Source: Notamacropus eugenii
Taxonomy: Eukaryota > Chordata > Mammalia > Diprotodontia > Macropodidae
Length of the DNA: 64,000 nucleotides
NCBI RefSeq assembly: GCF_028372415.1
Contig: NC_092874.1
Coordinates: forward strand, 332,834,651-332,898,650
Reading direction: 5' to 3'
Made by a program: the position numbers and the translations under genes. Within the stretch, counting starts at the first letter, position 1; every line of letters starts with the position of its first letter. Under the pieces are notes generated by a model. The model searched no databases. It saw nothing but the letters and a program-made list of their open reading frames with translations, and had not been told where the DNA came from. Below, one piece after another: positions 1 to 34,964 of the stretch.

Positions 1-74
1 GTGGTCTTAATTGATCACTCTGATGGCCTTTTCTCAATTTTCATCCTTCTTGTCCTTTTTATAGCAGTTAACAC

Positions 75-325
75 TGCATGGTGGAGAGACCTTTGGACTT
101 GGAGTCAGAAAGACCTGAGTTCAAATCCAGCCTCTAATACACATGAACTGTGGGACTCTGGACAAGTCACTTACCTTCTGTTTGCCTCAGTTTCCTCACC
201 TGTGAAATGGACATAATAATGGCACCTACCTCGAAGGGTTGTTGAGGGATTAAATGAGATAACATCTGTAAAGCGCTTTGCAAACCATAAAGCACTGCCT
301 AAATGCTAGCTCTTATTATTAAACT
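75..325 (+). repeat. MIR/CORE-SINE copy
   Basis: Shows the tRNA-like head (GAGTTCAAATCC box), the core (GGACAAGTCACTTACC, CTCAGTTTCCTCA) and the tail (GTAAAGCGCTTTGCAAACC, TAAATGCTAGCTCTTATTATTA) of the MIR group. Confidence 0.75.
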
Positions 326-427
326 CTCCTCTCTGGGGCTTTGTTCCACTGCTCGTGCTTGGTTCTGCTATGTGCCTGACCCTTCCTTCTCAGTTTCCTT
401 TGTCCTACTCTCACAGCCCTTCCCTCA

Positions 428-532
428 CTTAAATCCAATTCACTGGCATGTCGTGGCATCATTTCCCTGATGTCACGGTCTTCTCCGAGAATCCAGGGCA
501 AACAACCACAATGTAACAGCAACAACTGTGGA
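428..532 (+). repeat. RTE-type SINE/LINE 3' tail remnant
   Basis: The stretch GGCATCATTTCCCTGATGTC and the ending with repeated CAA units match the 3' tail of marsupial RTE-mobilised elements. Confidence 0.5.
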
Positions 533-539
533 AGTTCCC

Positions 540-905
540 GAAGGCTTTGTTCTCCATCCTCTTCTATTTTTTCTCTCTCATTAACCTCATCATCTCTCAT
601 GAATTCAACTCTTATCTCTACCCAGATGACTCCCAGATCTACCTAACTTTTCATGGTCTTTCTCCTATTTCCAACTGGATGTCCCATAGACAACTCAAAT
701 TTAACATCCCCAAGGCAGAATCCATTATCTTTCCCTCTACACCTAACTTTATTCTGAGCTTCTCCTGTTCTGTAGAGGCCACATCCGACTTCACCCATGT
801 TAGCATCCTTGGAGCTATCCTCAATTTCTCTGGACTGCCAATCCTTGTCAATTCTACCTCAACAACATGCTACAGATCCATCCTCTTCTCTCCTATCGAA
901 TGACC
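540..905 (+). mobile_element. L2 LINE fragment, reverse transcriptase end
   Basis: The translation shows YLYPDDSQIYL, then WMSHRQLKFNIPKAESIIFP, matching the L2 catalytic YADD box and following segment with the box changed to YPDD. It continues as 1175-1815 after a SINE. Confidence 0.75.
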
Positions 906-914
906 ACCCCCTTA

Positions 915-1170
915 ACTGATAATACAAATAATAGTGATAGTAATAATAGCTATTTATAACACTTTTATAACATTTAATATAACATGTAATACAGCATTAT
1001 ATTATATAATATAGCATTATAATATAACATATAATATGGCATTTTATAACACTCTAAATATTTTATAAACATCCCATATTCTCCTCACAACAACCCTGGG
1101 TGGGGATCAGGTGCTATTATTATCCTTGTTTTTACAGGTGGAGAAACAAAGCAGGTAAAGGTTAAGTGAC
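915..1170 (-). repeat. Antisense MIR-like SINE with AT-rich expansion
   Basis: The end reads CTCACAACAACCCTGGG, then GGTGCTATTATTATCC and GTTAAGTGA, as in antisense MIR. The left part (950-1075) is expanded by TATAA-rich repeats. It splits the surrounding L2. Confidence 0.6.
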
Positions 1171-1174
1171 CGTC

Positions 1175-1815
1175 CCTGCCTTGTCTCCCTGTCTCACTCT
1201 TCCCCCCCACCCAAATTAGCCTCCACATTGCTTCAAAGTGATATTCATAAAGCACAGGTCTGACTCATTGTTCAGGAAACTCCAGTGGCTCTCTACAACC
1301 ATTGGGATCAAGGACAAACTTCTCTGCATAGCATGTATTTCACAAGCATGGTCAGCCTTACTCCCTTTCATGTGCTCCCTGGTCTAGCCATACTGGCCAC
1401 CTTACTGCTGTCTCTCACATATGACATCATGTGTCTTCATTACAGGGCCGGGAAGACACTCCCTCTTCACCTTGGCCTTTTAAAACCTCCAGCTTGTTTC
1501 AAAGCCAACTAAGATGTCACCTGCTACATGAGACCTTTCCTTCAGCTTCTAGTACTTTTCCTAATCTTCCCCCTAAATGACTTTGCATTTTACATACACA
1601 CACATGCGTATACACACATATATAATGTATGCATGTATATATATAGATACATATATAATATATATGTGTCTATGCATTTACATAAATATCTGCATTGTTT
1701 CCTCCCAATTAGTTCCTTGAAGTCAGGAAATGGTTTCTTTTTTGTGTGTTTGAGTCCCCAGGACCTAGCATATAGTAGGCACATAGTAAAACAGCATGTT
1801 GATGGATGAGATTCA
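1175..1815 (+). mobile_element. L2 LINE 3' region split by a CA/TA microsatellite
   Basis: Contains the L2 3' landmarks: AAAGCACAGGTCTGACTCA, CTCCAGTGGCTC, CTGGTCTAGCCATACTGG, then AGTTCCTTGAAGTCAGG and the end GCATATAGTAGGCACATAGT. A (CA)n/(TA)n tract at 1592-1680 interrupts it. Confidence 0.75.
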
Positions 1816-1904
1816 TTGGCTGGTCCCAGGGAAAAGGTAAAAATTACAACAAGGAAGATTTTGTCTTGATGTAAGAACAGAAAAGAAATTCCTAATAATT
1901 TATT

Positions 1905-2162
1905 CTTGTTCTTCATTCGTTTCAGTTGTATCTGACTCTTCAGGACCCGTTTGGGGTTTTCTCCACAAAGATACAGGAATAGTTTGCCATTTCCTTCTCC
2001 AGCTCATTTTACAAATGAAGAAACCAAGGCAAATAGTGATTCGGTAAGCTGTTCAGGGCCACACAGCTAGTAAGTGTCTGAGGCTAGATTTGAACACTCA
2101 AAGACGAGTCTTCCTGATCCGAGACCCAGCATTCTTATTTATTGCACCACCTAGCTGCTCCC
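1905..2162 (-). repeat. tRNA-headed marsupial SINE (RTE-tail type)
   Basis: Antisense copy: TTGTTCTTCATTCGTTTCAG tail at the left, ATAGTTTGCCATTTCCTTCT in the middle, and CACCACCTAGCTGCTCC as the 5' tRNA-like end at the right. Confidence 0.85.
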
Positions 2163-2164
2163 AA

Positions 2165-3080
2165 ATAATTAGAACTGTCTAATTATCATAGTCATTAGGG
2201 CTATCCAAAAGGGAAATGGGCTATCTCAGGGAATGATGGGTCTCTTCTGAGTGGAGATCTTCTTCAAACAGAAGAGAAATTTAAAGAGGGCATTTTTGCT
2301 TCTGTGTGAAATGAACTTGACCTCTGGGGTCCCTGATGGCTCAAATGCTGTGCTTGTATGACCTCAGCCTAAGCACAGGACTACGGTACTGACCTCACAA
2401 AGGGAGGTAAGGGAAACTGTTGGCTTTGGTATTTTGTTTTCACAGTACCTGGACCCCCTCTTCGGGGAGAAAGTGGAACAGCTAGTGCTGGGTCCCAGAG
2501 TCATGTTATGTTGGCTGCCTGTTTTTTCAATGTGTCTCATGAGTAGCTATTAATACCTCTGTCCCGTTGACCTCTCCCCCAGAGAGGTAGCTAGGACAGA
2601 GCCTCCTTTCTCTTTGTGTGTCTAAGAGGCACTGGACCTTGGGCAAGTGTAGAAAGGGGACAGGAGACAGAAGGACCAATCCTGCTCTGGCTTCCTGAGC
2701 CTAAGCGCCATAAGCCAAGGCACACCAGGGAGAGTCCTCTCTATGGAAGACCCAATTCTGGGGGTACCAGCTATAACTACAGAGTTCCTCTCTGTGCGAA
2801 CTGAGAACACAGACGTGGGAGAGTGGAACTGAGTTGGCAGTGGGCCCAGGCCTTCAGGGTAAGCCAGGGGCGGAAGGGTGAGTGAAGGCTGTTTGACTTA
2901 GATATTTCTTAGGGGACCTGTGTATGCCTTGTACATGGGGGACACGGAGGGGAAAACAGAAGCAGACTATAGTTATCTCTCCATTACATGTACCAGATGT
3001 GGGTGGGTTTTTTAAAAAAATGGATAATGAAAAGAAAATCATTCTTACCCAAGTACCAAAAAATAGGGAGGGTTCAGACA
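2165..3080. other. Non-repetitive upstream stretch; candidate 5' exon donor at 2858
   Basis: I see no known repeat or coding sequence. A good donor (CAGG|GTAAGC after 2858) could end an upstream AQP7 non-coding exon; there is no other support. Confidence 0.3.
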
Positions 3081-3081
3081 A

Positions 3082-3300
3082 CTATGAGATATAGTGGACA
3101 GATAACTGCCTAGGAAACAGGAGATTTGGGTTCTAGACCTTCTACTGACTGAAAAACTTAACCTCTGTGTTGTTATCTGTAAAATGGGGCTAGTAATCTA
3201 CTTACCACAGAGGGTAAGGATTAGATGAGATAATAAATGGGAACAGTGGTTTGGAAAGCACGAAGTTTCTACAAGTGTGAGGTGTTGTTATTAAAGGGTG
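3082..3300 (+). repeat. MIR copy
   Basis: Shows ATAGTGGACAGATAACTG, GGGTTCTAGACC, CTGTAAAATGGGGCTAG and a TGTTGTTATTA end. Confidence 0.65.
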
Positions 3301-4085
3301 GGTAACCAGAATTTCCAGTCCTCCAGCCCCCTAGATCTGTAGAAAAAATGGGGTATGGGAAATGTTCAGGCATGAAAGAGATGAAAGAGATCCCCACTCT
3401 GAGGAGTTTTGATTTTGAGGGGGGTAATGATCCCAACAGGCTGAAATCAGGTCAGGAAAAAAGGGGGGCTTCTCCTTGAATAGCCTGTAATAGACTGGAG
3501 GTGCTAGGGAAAGGGGGGGGCTTTGGGTCCAGAGTTTTAGGGGTGTGGTTTTACCACACAGATTAAGAGAATTAGGCAAGTCTTGGAGAAGGGGTGGGGA
3601 GTCAGGCCTTCTGTCCTGGCAGGTTTGGGAGGAAAATAGTGAGATTACAGCTCTTTAGGAGGAGGTGAAGGTGATGTTGTCTTGAGGCAGGGACATAGAT
3701 TAAATGAGTTCTCAAGATTGCTGTCTGTCCACACACACATCCCCCCCTCCATTTATTGATGGGGAAAAGGGAGAGAGGGAGATCAAAGGTTTAACGTTTT
3801 AGTAGCAGCAAGAGAGATTGAGGTTATATTAAATAGAGGACTTCCTGGCTTATGAATGGTCAACATGTCGAGGCAAGATATTCTCCATCAACCCCTACCC
3901 CGATCAGACCAAATCCTGAGGTCATTCCCCATGAGAAGATTACAGTCCCAAGAGCCTTACCCTGTTCCTTCCCCATCTTTACATCCCTTTTTGGGGTGAA
4001 TTCCCAAGTCTTAGGTCTGAGTCTAAACAGGACAGCGAAGGGGATGAAGCTTGTGGAGAGCCTAGGGAAAGAATCTGGAGCATAG
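3301..4085. other. Unassigned upstream stretch
   Basis: Single-copy looking DNA with G-rich runs. It contains a DR1-like AGATCAAAGGTTT at 3780-3792. No gene seen. Confidence 0.3.
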
Positions 4086-4090
4086 TGTGT

Positions 4091-4091
<1 letters not shown>

Positions 4092-4160
<69 letters not shown>
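4092..4160. repeat. (TG)n microsatellite
   Basis: About 34 uninterrupted TG units, ending about 250 bases before the candidate AQP7 exon 1. A tract this long is expected to be polymorphic and can form Z-DNA. Confidence 0.98.
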
Positions 4161-4164
<4 letters not shown>

Positions 4165-4429
4165 GAGCCTGGTAGAGAATTTAGAAAGGAGAGAGGCTCT
4201 CTCCTGATGCCCTAGGATGTTTGGAAATGTAAGTCCCAATCCTCTGCCGGCCATAGTCTTTTCCCAGAAGACAACTTCTGCAGGAGACCCCTGCACTTTT
4301 GCTCAAAGATGGGTAATATGCCAAGGGTGGGAGGGAGTTGGAGAACCACAGGGACTCTCCACAGGCTCCTAACTTAATGCTGTTACAGTTCTTTTTTTTC
4401 TGTCCTTGCAGGGTGGAAGTAGTTACACC

Positions 4430-27857
<23,428 letters not shown>

Positions 27858-27867
27858 CAAGGAGACA

Positions 27868-27873
27868 AATAAA
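27868..27873 (+). terminator. AQP7 poly(A) signal AATAAA
   Basis: A perfect AATAAA lies 10 bases after the AQP7 stop, and a GT-rich stretch (around 27900-27917) follows at the distance expected for a cleavage site near 27890. That would leave a 3' UTR of only about 30-40 bases. A second AATAAA occurs at 28051-28056 and could serve a longer form. Confidence 0.65.
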
Positions 27874-28309
27874 GTCATCCCAAAGAAGCCTCTCTCCTTG
27901 AGTGTTTGTTGTGGGGTTGCCTCCCCCCAAAAGAACTGATCCCCAAAATTACCTCCTTTTTTCTGCATCCTTCAGTCCCTATCAATCTTCCACCCAGCAG
28001 TCCCAATCTTACAACCCCAGAGAGACCCTTTTGACCTGGAGAAAGTGTCTAATAAAATTCATTCATCTTGAGGTATTGGGGACTGAAGGGTGCTCTCCTT
28101 TCCTGGGAAATTTGCAGCTTAGAAGAGGAGACAAGAAAGCAAAGCCAGAATTGAATCAGAGTCTTACATTTTTTCTTTTTAAGGGATCAGAGGAATCATC
28201 TGAGTCAACTTCTCAAACCCTACCAAATCCCTGCAAGGGGTCAGCCAGGCTCTGTATAAATATCTCCATTAACTCTCCAATGGTGGAATATGGGGCACTG
28301 TGGGAGGCC

Positions 28310-28735
28310 AAAGGGGATTCTGGGATCACAGGTTTGGAGCTTGAATGGTCTAAGGGTTGTCTAGTTCAACTCTCTCATTTTAGAGATGAAGCTAAAAGAG
28401 AGTTTAAATGACCTGACCAAGATGATCAAAGAGGAAAGTGGTTGAACCCAGATTGTTAATATACAAATGATATTTTGCACATGGCATGGGGGGGACTCCC
28501 TGGCCCAACTTCTTGATATGACATTGGTGTACAGCATCTGCCCTCACCATGATTCACCACTATTTGGAACAGGACTAAGACTTCAGACTTGTATTCCCCC
28601 AGAATTTTCATAAGATCATAGATTTAGAGCTGGTGGGTACTTTAGAGGTTACAGAATTCAACCACTCAATTTTATAAATGAGGAAACTGAGACCTCAAGA
28701 GGTTGTGACTAGCTCAGGGTCAATCAGCATCTAGC
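28310..28735. repeat. Two old SINE-like copies
   Basis: 28310-28455 and 28615-28735 both show the GATCATAGATTTAGAGCTGG / CTCATTTTAGAGATGAAG series of the repeat at 26108. Confidence 0.45.
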
Positions 28736-28739
28736 ATAC

Positions 28740-29790
28740 TATGAGTCAGGCATGTGCTAAGTAAGTACTAGGGATATAAAGTAAAGCAAAAGGCAGTCCT
28801 TGTTCTCAAGAAGCTCACATTTTAATGGAGGAGACAACGTGCAAACAGTATGTACAAATAAGACACATACAGGTACAGAGGAAAAGCATTAGTATTAAGG
28901 GGGATTGGGAAGGATTTTAGTTGGGATTTGAAGGAAGTTAGGCAAGCCAGGAGGCAGAGATGAGAGAGAAAATTCAAGGCAAGATGAAAAACTTGTGAAA
29001 ATTACACGGAGTTGGGAGATGGAGTGTCTTGTGTGAAAACAAAGAGGTCAATAAAGATCAGAAACAAGTCAAAAAAGATAAGGTATGGGAGAAAGTTTTA
29101 AGGGCCTTTATAGGGGTGGGGAGATTGAGGTGTCAGAGTAGAGAACATATATGAGAGGTTATGAAAATAAAACTGGTAGGATTTGATCACTGATTGGATA
29201 TGAAGGCAAGAGTGAGGAGTTGAGGGTGACACTTAGATTGGGAAACATGGGTGACTGGGAGGATGGTGAGGTCCTCAGCAACAACAATAGAAAAGTTAGG
29301 AAGAAGGGAGGGCTTGAGCAGGAAAGAGAATGAGTACAGTCTTGGATGAGCTGAGTTTAAGATATTAAAGTTATTATCCAGTTTGAGATATACAACAGGA
29401 ACTTGGAGATGTGTCTAAAGAGAAGTTAGTATTGGATAAGTAGATATGAGAATCATCTGAACAAAGAGCATAATTGCATTCATGGGAGCTGTTGACATCA
29501 CCAAGAAAAACAGGACATAGAAAGAAGGCCCAGGACAGAGTCCTGGATGATACCCACAGTTTGTGAATTCAGAGGTTTCCAAAGTGAATGATACTGCCTC
29601 TGAGTGGGGGGGACACTATATAGATGAAGGGAATGGTAGTAACCTCTGGTGTAATTGGGGGGCACTGAATAACAATAAGGAGTGGTGGAAGCATAAGGAA
29701 AGAAGAGAAGAAAATTCTGAAAAACCTGTTTCATCTGTTGTGTAACAGAGTTAAAGTCATAGTGATTACATTATTTTCCAGATAAACACA
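28740..29790 (-). mobile_element. Antisense L2 (3' region into RT)
   Basis: Runs from GTGCTAAGTAAGTACTAGGG and AAGAAGCTCACATTTTAATG to TTGGATGAGCTGAGTTTAAG and AGATATGAGAATCATCTGAA, the antisense of L2 from its 3' end up to the YADD region. It resumes at 30270. Confidence 0.75.
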
Positions 29791-30225
29791 CAAAATGCAA
29801 GCTATAACTGATAGTGGTCAAATCCGACAACAGGTCTTAACAAGCAAGTGTTGGCAGGTGAGCATATTGCACATTATCAGGAAGTTCAGAATGCACAGGC
29901 AGGAATATGTTCATGTAACGATTTGTTTGCAACACAATACTATATGGTTACATGATGCAATATTGTTTCACCAAAATTTCAATGCAGGAAAAACCCCACA
30001 AATTTACAATAAATTTTTAAATTTAAGATGTGTCATTTTAAAAAAAATTATATTTTTTCAAATGACCCATTTCATTAAATGATTAAATTTTACTTTAATT
30101 AAATTTTATTATATATTAAATATTGTATATTAAAATTTAATATTTCATTAAAGGATTAAAGAAGGCACCTAGTAATTTTTTTTGAAAATGGGGTGGTAGG
30201 CCAAATAAGTCTGGGAACCTGTGAC
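29791..30225. other. Unassigned, AT-rich intergenic stretch
   Basis: AT-rich towards 30050-30180; no gene or known repeat recognised. Confidence 0.3.
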
Positions 30226-30423
30226 TTAGATGAAGATCCAGCAAAGAGCATCAAGAGGCAATGGTCATACAGGTAGGAGGAATACCTTTATTGTTTCACA
30301 AAAATCTATAGAGATGAAAGCATCAAGGTGAAGAGGGTGACTATCAAAGGCTGCAGAAAAATTAAGATGTATGAGGACTGATAAAAGACCATTAGGTTTT
30401 GTGATTAAGAGATATTGTAGAGG

Positions 30424-30545
30424 CAGGTCGGTGGTGTAGTGGATAGAGCTCCAGCCCTGGAATCAGGACAGACCTGAGTTCAGATCCGACCTCAGACACC
30501 AGCTGTGTGACTGTGGGCAAGTTACTTAATCTTGATTGCCTAAAA
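30424..30545 (+). repeat. tRNA-headed SINE, short
   Basis: GGTGTAGTGGATAGAGCTCC, GAGTTCAGATCCGACCTC, GTGGGCAAGTTACTTAATC, followed by a (GA)n tail. Confidence 0.9.

Positions 30546-30604
<59 letters not shown>
30545..30604. repeat. (GA)n microsatellite
   Basis: 60 bases of GA with one AA interruption, grown at the SINE tail. Confidence 0.97.
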
Positions 30605-30606
<2 letters not shown>

Positions 30607-30899
30607 ATTGTTGACTCTGGAGAGAGCAGTTTGAGCTGAATGATGAGGTCAGAAGTCAGGCTGTGGAGATGAAGTGGAGGTACCTATTGTAGGTGACTTT
30701 TTCTATGTATTGTAGGAGGAGTCTAGTCACAAAAGAGAGGAGAGCTTTGTTGGAAGTAGAGAAGAAAGCCATTAGAGAATGAAGATAACTGTGAGAATGG
30801 GGGTGATGAATGTCTGAGACAAGATTCCACTCCGACTCTTCCGTGTACTCTGTCCAGACTAGGGCTCTAAACATCATACCACATTGCTCGTAGTTCATG

Positions 30900-31540
30900 C
30901 CTTAAAGTGGTGAGGGATGAAGAGTGAGCTCTATCCTATTCAGAGGGAACTGGGAAAATGAGGTTCAGTCTAGAAAGAGGCTCCTGGAATTTGGAAACAA
31001 GGTCTGGTTGTTTTCTGTCCCAGAGCAGCCTTCAGCAGAACAGTGGTGCCAGAAGATGAGGTACGATGAAACTTCTGGGCCTGGATCCCAAGAATCGGCA
31101 AGCCCCCCGACCCCCCCTGGAAGACGGGGTTAGAATGACTTGTAAAAGATTTTTTTCCAGCTGCCTAGTCAATCTATTGCTGGGTTGGATCAAGCAGATC
31201 ATCAGGACAGGCTCCTGTTCAGGCTTAGTTACTGACAGATTTCACCATGGGCTCCCATCACTAGACCTCTGGGGGTGGATTTATGACCTTTGGGAGACTT
31301 TCTGTCACTTTGAAGTTAGCTGATAAAACATTCACGGAATACCTGCATATTGTCTGAAGCCGGGCAGAGCCCTTCCATCATGCACCGTCCTGTGGTCCCA
31401 GATGCAGGCTCCCAAGTCTTCACATATACAGGTCCCAGGAAGAGTTGATAGTACACTTCTAAGGACTGGCTCGCTATGAGTAGTCCCTCATTTTACACAT
31501 ATGCAGAAATGCCTCTACTATGAGGCAGAATAGGGAGGGT
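30900..31540. other. Unassigned intergenic stretch
   Basis: No repeat or gene recognised. Open frames here show no family resemblance. Confidence 0.3.
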
Positions 31541-31724
31541 GTCATCACAGGGATACAAAGTGTATTAGATTCCAAAGAGGGAGAGATCACATTTGGTCAA
31601 GGCTTAGGGGGTGAGATTTGTAGGAAGAAGAAGCTGTGAATGGCAGAGAGGAATTTTAATAGGGAAATATGGAATGGGTCCAGAGCATTCCAGAAAGTAG
31701 GGTGTGCTGATAGGTGTTCAAAGG

Positions 31725-31965
31725 GAAAGCAGTAAACCTTTATTATATAAGTGCCTACATGCCAGGTACTGTGCTAAGCATTTTCACAAATATTAACTCA
31801 TCTGACTCTCACAACAACCCTGGGAGATAGGTTATCCCCATTTTACAGTTCAGGAAACTAAGGCAAAGATTTGCCCAGTAAATATCTGAGGCCAGATTTA
31901 AACTCAAGTCTTCCTGATTCCAGGCCCAACTCTATCCACTGTGTAATCTACTTGCCACTTACAAA
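31725..31965 (-). repeat. MIR copy
   Basis: CTACATGCCAGGTACTGTGC, CTCACAACAACCCTGGGAGA, CCAACTCTATCCACTGTG. Confidence 0.8.
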
Positions 31966-32084
31966 CTAACTGGGGGAAATGACACATTCATGGAGAAATA
32001 AAATACAAAATAATATGCAAGTATACTAGAGAGGTTTTTAAAAGTTCTACTGCACTGAAATGGAAGAGGTTATTACAGAGGCAG

Positions 32085-32275
32085 GTTGATTTAGTCTAGT
32101 GGGTAGACTTGGAGTCAAGGAGACCTGGATTCAGATTCTGGCCTTAGACATTTACTAGCTGTGTGACCTTGGCCAAATCACTGAACTTCTGTTTGTCTCA
32201 ATTTCCTTGTTTGTAAAGTGAAAGTTTGGACCCTATGTACTCTAAGCCAACTCTGAGTCAACGATCCCATGAATG
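32085..32275 (+). repeat. MIR copy
   Basis: CTTGGAGTCAAGGAGACCTGG, TACTAGCTGTGTGACCTTGG. Confidence 0.75.
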
Positions 32276-32279
32276 AAGG

Positions 32280-33040
32280 CGCAAGTAGTTCAGAAGAGGC
32301 TCCTGATTATGAAATCAACAGCCCCACAATACAATGTCTTGTTTTTGGTAAGCAATTAATAGATGTTTAGTTGAATAAAAGTTTACATTGTCAATGTGAA
32401 TGAGGTCACCTCAGGAACTCTGGGCTCACAGAAACTGGGTATGATCCTGGAGGTGGACAGATCTCCAAGAGAGTCTTTCTCTTGCCCATTTCTTCCACAT
32501 GTAGTAAATTCAAGGACCATCTTCAAAATAAAGTTCATAGTTGTAGCTTGTGTTTAAGTTTTCTTCAATTAAAGGAATCCTTTCGCCTCCTAGATGTACA
32601 GCACAAATACTGATTATAGGACAGCCTTTATTTCATCCCACTGAAAATGAATATGATGGCTCTGCTTTCCAACCAAGGCACTATACAGAACCATGTTCAA
32701 AACCCTTTTCTTTCTCCTTCAGAAAATTCTCATATTTTCTCTTTCTCTCTGTCTCACTTCACACACCACACCCCCCCACCTGAGGGTCTGGTTCCTGACT
32801 TCCCAACCTAGGGAACTCAGGTTACCTAAGAGCCAATTCCCACAGCATTTCTCTTCCACAGACAGAAGGCTTAGGCAGATGCTCACTATCTATCACCAGG
32901 GTGCTAAACCAAACTAACTCAGTACTAACCTTTCCTGCCTCAATCCCTGCCCTCCTCTCCACTTGCCCCATCCCCACCCCATCCAATAGTTTTCTGTTCC
33001 TTGTCCAAGACCCTCCACCCCCCAACTTGTTACATCTGGT
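32280..33040. other. Unassigned intergenic stretch
   Basis: Nothing recognised. Confidence 0.3.
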
Positions 33041-33044
33041 ACTA

Positions 33045-33320
33045 GAATGCTCTCTCTCCTTATGGCTTCCCTGAGTTCCTTGAAGTCTGAGCTAAAATTT
33101 CAACCTCTATAGGATGCCTTTCCTGGTTCCTCTTAATGCTAGCGCCGTGCTTCTGTGAGGATCACTAGTTCTATATGTTGTGGTTTGCATGTCATCTCCC
33201 CCCTTTCCCTTCCTCCCCCGTTAGATTGTGAGCTCCTTGGAGGGCTTTCTTTGTATCCCCCCAGGTTAGCAACATTTCTGAATTTCTGGCACCCTGTAGG
33301 AACTTAATATATGACTGCTG
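33045..33320 (+). mobile_element. L2 3' end
   Basis: AGAATGCTCTCTCTCCTTAT, AGATTGTGAGCTCCTTGGAG, then CCTGTAGGAACTTAATATAT. Confidence 0.7.
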
Positions 33321-34559
33321 ACGAACAAAAACGGGCAAAGAAGAAATCCTAGAAGGTGAAGGGCTGGTTTCCCATTTACAGACCAGGGCGTGCTGGGGAC
33401 TCGCTGGTTAGGTCCCTTCTCTACAAACGAGACAGACATGAAAGTTTTCAGAAAAGAAGGAAGAAGTGATGTTAAGTAGGAAGATGAGGTAGGTCCAGAG
33501 TGCCATAAGTAACACTAGGCTCCCCAAATCAGGGAAGATTTTTGTACTACCACAGCAATTCAAAGAACTTTCCACTTGGGTGCTGGTGTGGGGAGGTTGG
33601 GGAGGGCAAAGGAGGGAAGGACCAGGGAAGCCTAGAACTATAGGTACTGCTCCTTGGTTAATGAGGTTAATCATAAGGGCACTAATAACGACCCAGATTT
33701 ATATGTTAACAAAGCATTTATCACCTGTGAGCTAGATGATTCAAGAATTTTTCTTCTCATTTTACAGATAAAGAAACAGAGGTTTGGGTTCAATTGACTT
33801 GTGCGTGATCACATGACAAGTATCTGTGTTGGGATTTGAATCCAAGTTGCTTGAGTTCAAATCCAAGGTAGAAGGAGGAGTGAGGGTGGAGAAGAGGAGG
33901 GGATATTCCATAAATTTCTAAAGATAGTGCTCTAAGCTCTTAGATTATAAAAGATTTGGTAAACAGTCCTCCCTGTCTTCCCTCCACTCTCCCCCACTCC
34001 CCAACTTAAGAAGAAAAAGAAAGAATAAATTTAAACTCACTGGTCAAAAATCAAGTGATGCCTGGATTCCTGGCCTTGGGCCATGGGGGAGGGCAGCCTG
34101 AGACAATGCTTCTTTTGGTAAAAGTGATGAAGCTGGGAATTGGTTGCCCAGCCAACGGTCTATTAATGAAAATGGAGGAAGGAAGCTGAGAGGAAGAGAG
34201 AGAATTCACACAATTGTCATTAAGTGCTTAACCATTTTAACATGCTCTGTTTGGCGCCACATGAACTTTACTCCTTGGTCTCAGGACTCACTCGTTCTTG
34301 GTCTTTCTCCATGGAATTCCATGCCTTTAGCTTTAGACAGCTGTTCTTTATAGGTTTATCTGGGTTCTGGTTCTGTACTCCCTGTAGAGAATCATACTTC
34401 TACTCCTCGTGGATAAAGTGGACACATCTCTCTAGAAGCTGGCCTAAGAAACCTGTATAAAAAGACATTTCTCATAAGACCAGTGAGCTTGGACGCCTGG
34501 TCTCCACAAGTCACTTATTTTTCTGAACTTCAGTTTTCTTGTCCATAAAATAGGGATAA

Positions 34560-34803
34560 TGACACTATTGTTCAGTTGTGTTCAACTCTACATGACCATG
34601 GCAGCGATACTGGAGTGATTTGCCATTTGCTTCTTTAGTTTATTTTACAGAGGAGGCAAATGACAAACTGAAGCAAATAGGTTAAGTGACTTGCTCACGG
34701 TCACACAGCTAGACACTTACTGTGTCTGAGTTCAGATTTAAACTCGGGTCTACCTGACTCTAGGGCTACTGCTCTATCCACTGAACCACTTAGCTGCCCC
34801 CTA
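34560..34803 (-). repeat. tRNA-headed marsupial SINE
   Basis: ATTGTTCAGTTGTGTTCAAC, GATTTGCCATTTGCTTC, CTCTATCCACTGAACCACTT. Confidence 0.85.
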
Positions 34804-34964
34804 CATAACTAAGAGAATTGAGTAAAGTGCTTTGTAAACCTGAAAGATTTATATACTCCTTATGCCTATGATTTCATTAGTATTGGAAACTGGTGAGAAA
34901 ACATTCTCTACCAATGCAGGTTGGTACTTTCTCTGAAATTTATAGTCTTAGAGAGTTGTCTATC

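Larger units (their letters stand above)
30270..30850 (-). mobile_element. L2 RT region interrupted by a SINE
   Basis: Parts 30270-30423 (AGACCATTAGGTTTTGTG) and 30605-30850 (GACTCTGGAGAGAGCAGTTT) are consecutive antisense L2, separated by a sense SINE. AGAGATATTGT left and AGAGATCATTGT right look like its imperfect target duplication. Confidence 0.75.

Noticed and set aside
82-160. tRNA-like A and B box sequences at this and many other places
   Set aside because: They are the heads of MIR and marsupial SINEs and are followed by SINE cores, not by mature tRNA folds.
27902-28411. 169-codon open frame right after AQP7
   Set aside because: No recognisable motif, starts inside the presumed poly(A) region and ends in an old SINE. 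No splice or family support.
30905-31325. Possible gene in the intergenic stretch (overlapping 69- and 85-codon frames)
   Set aside because: No motif, no splice pattern and no similarity to a known family.
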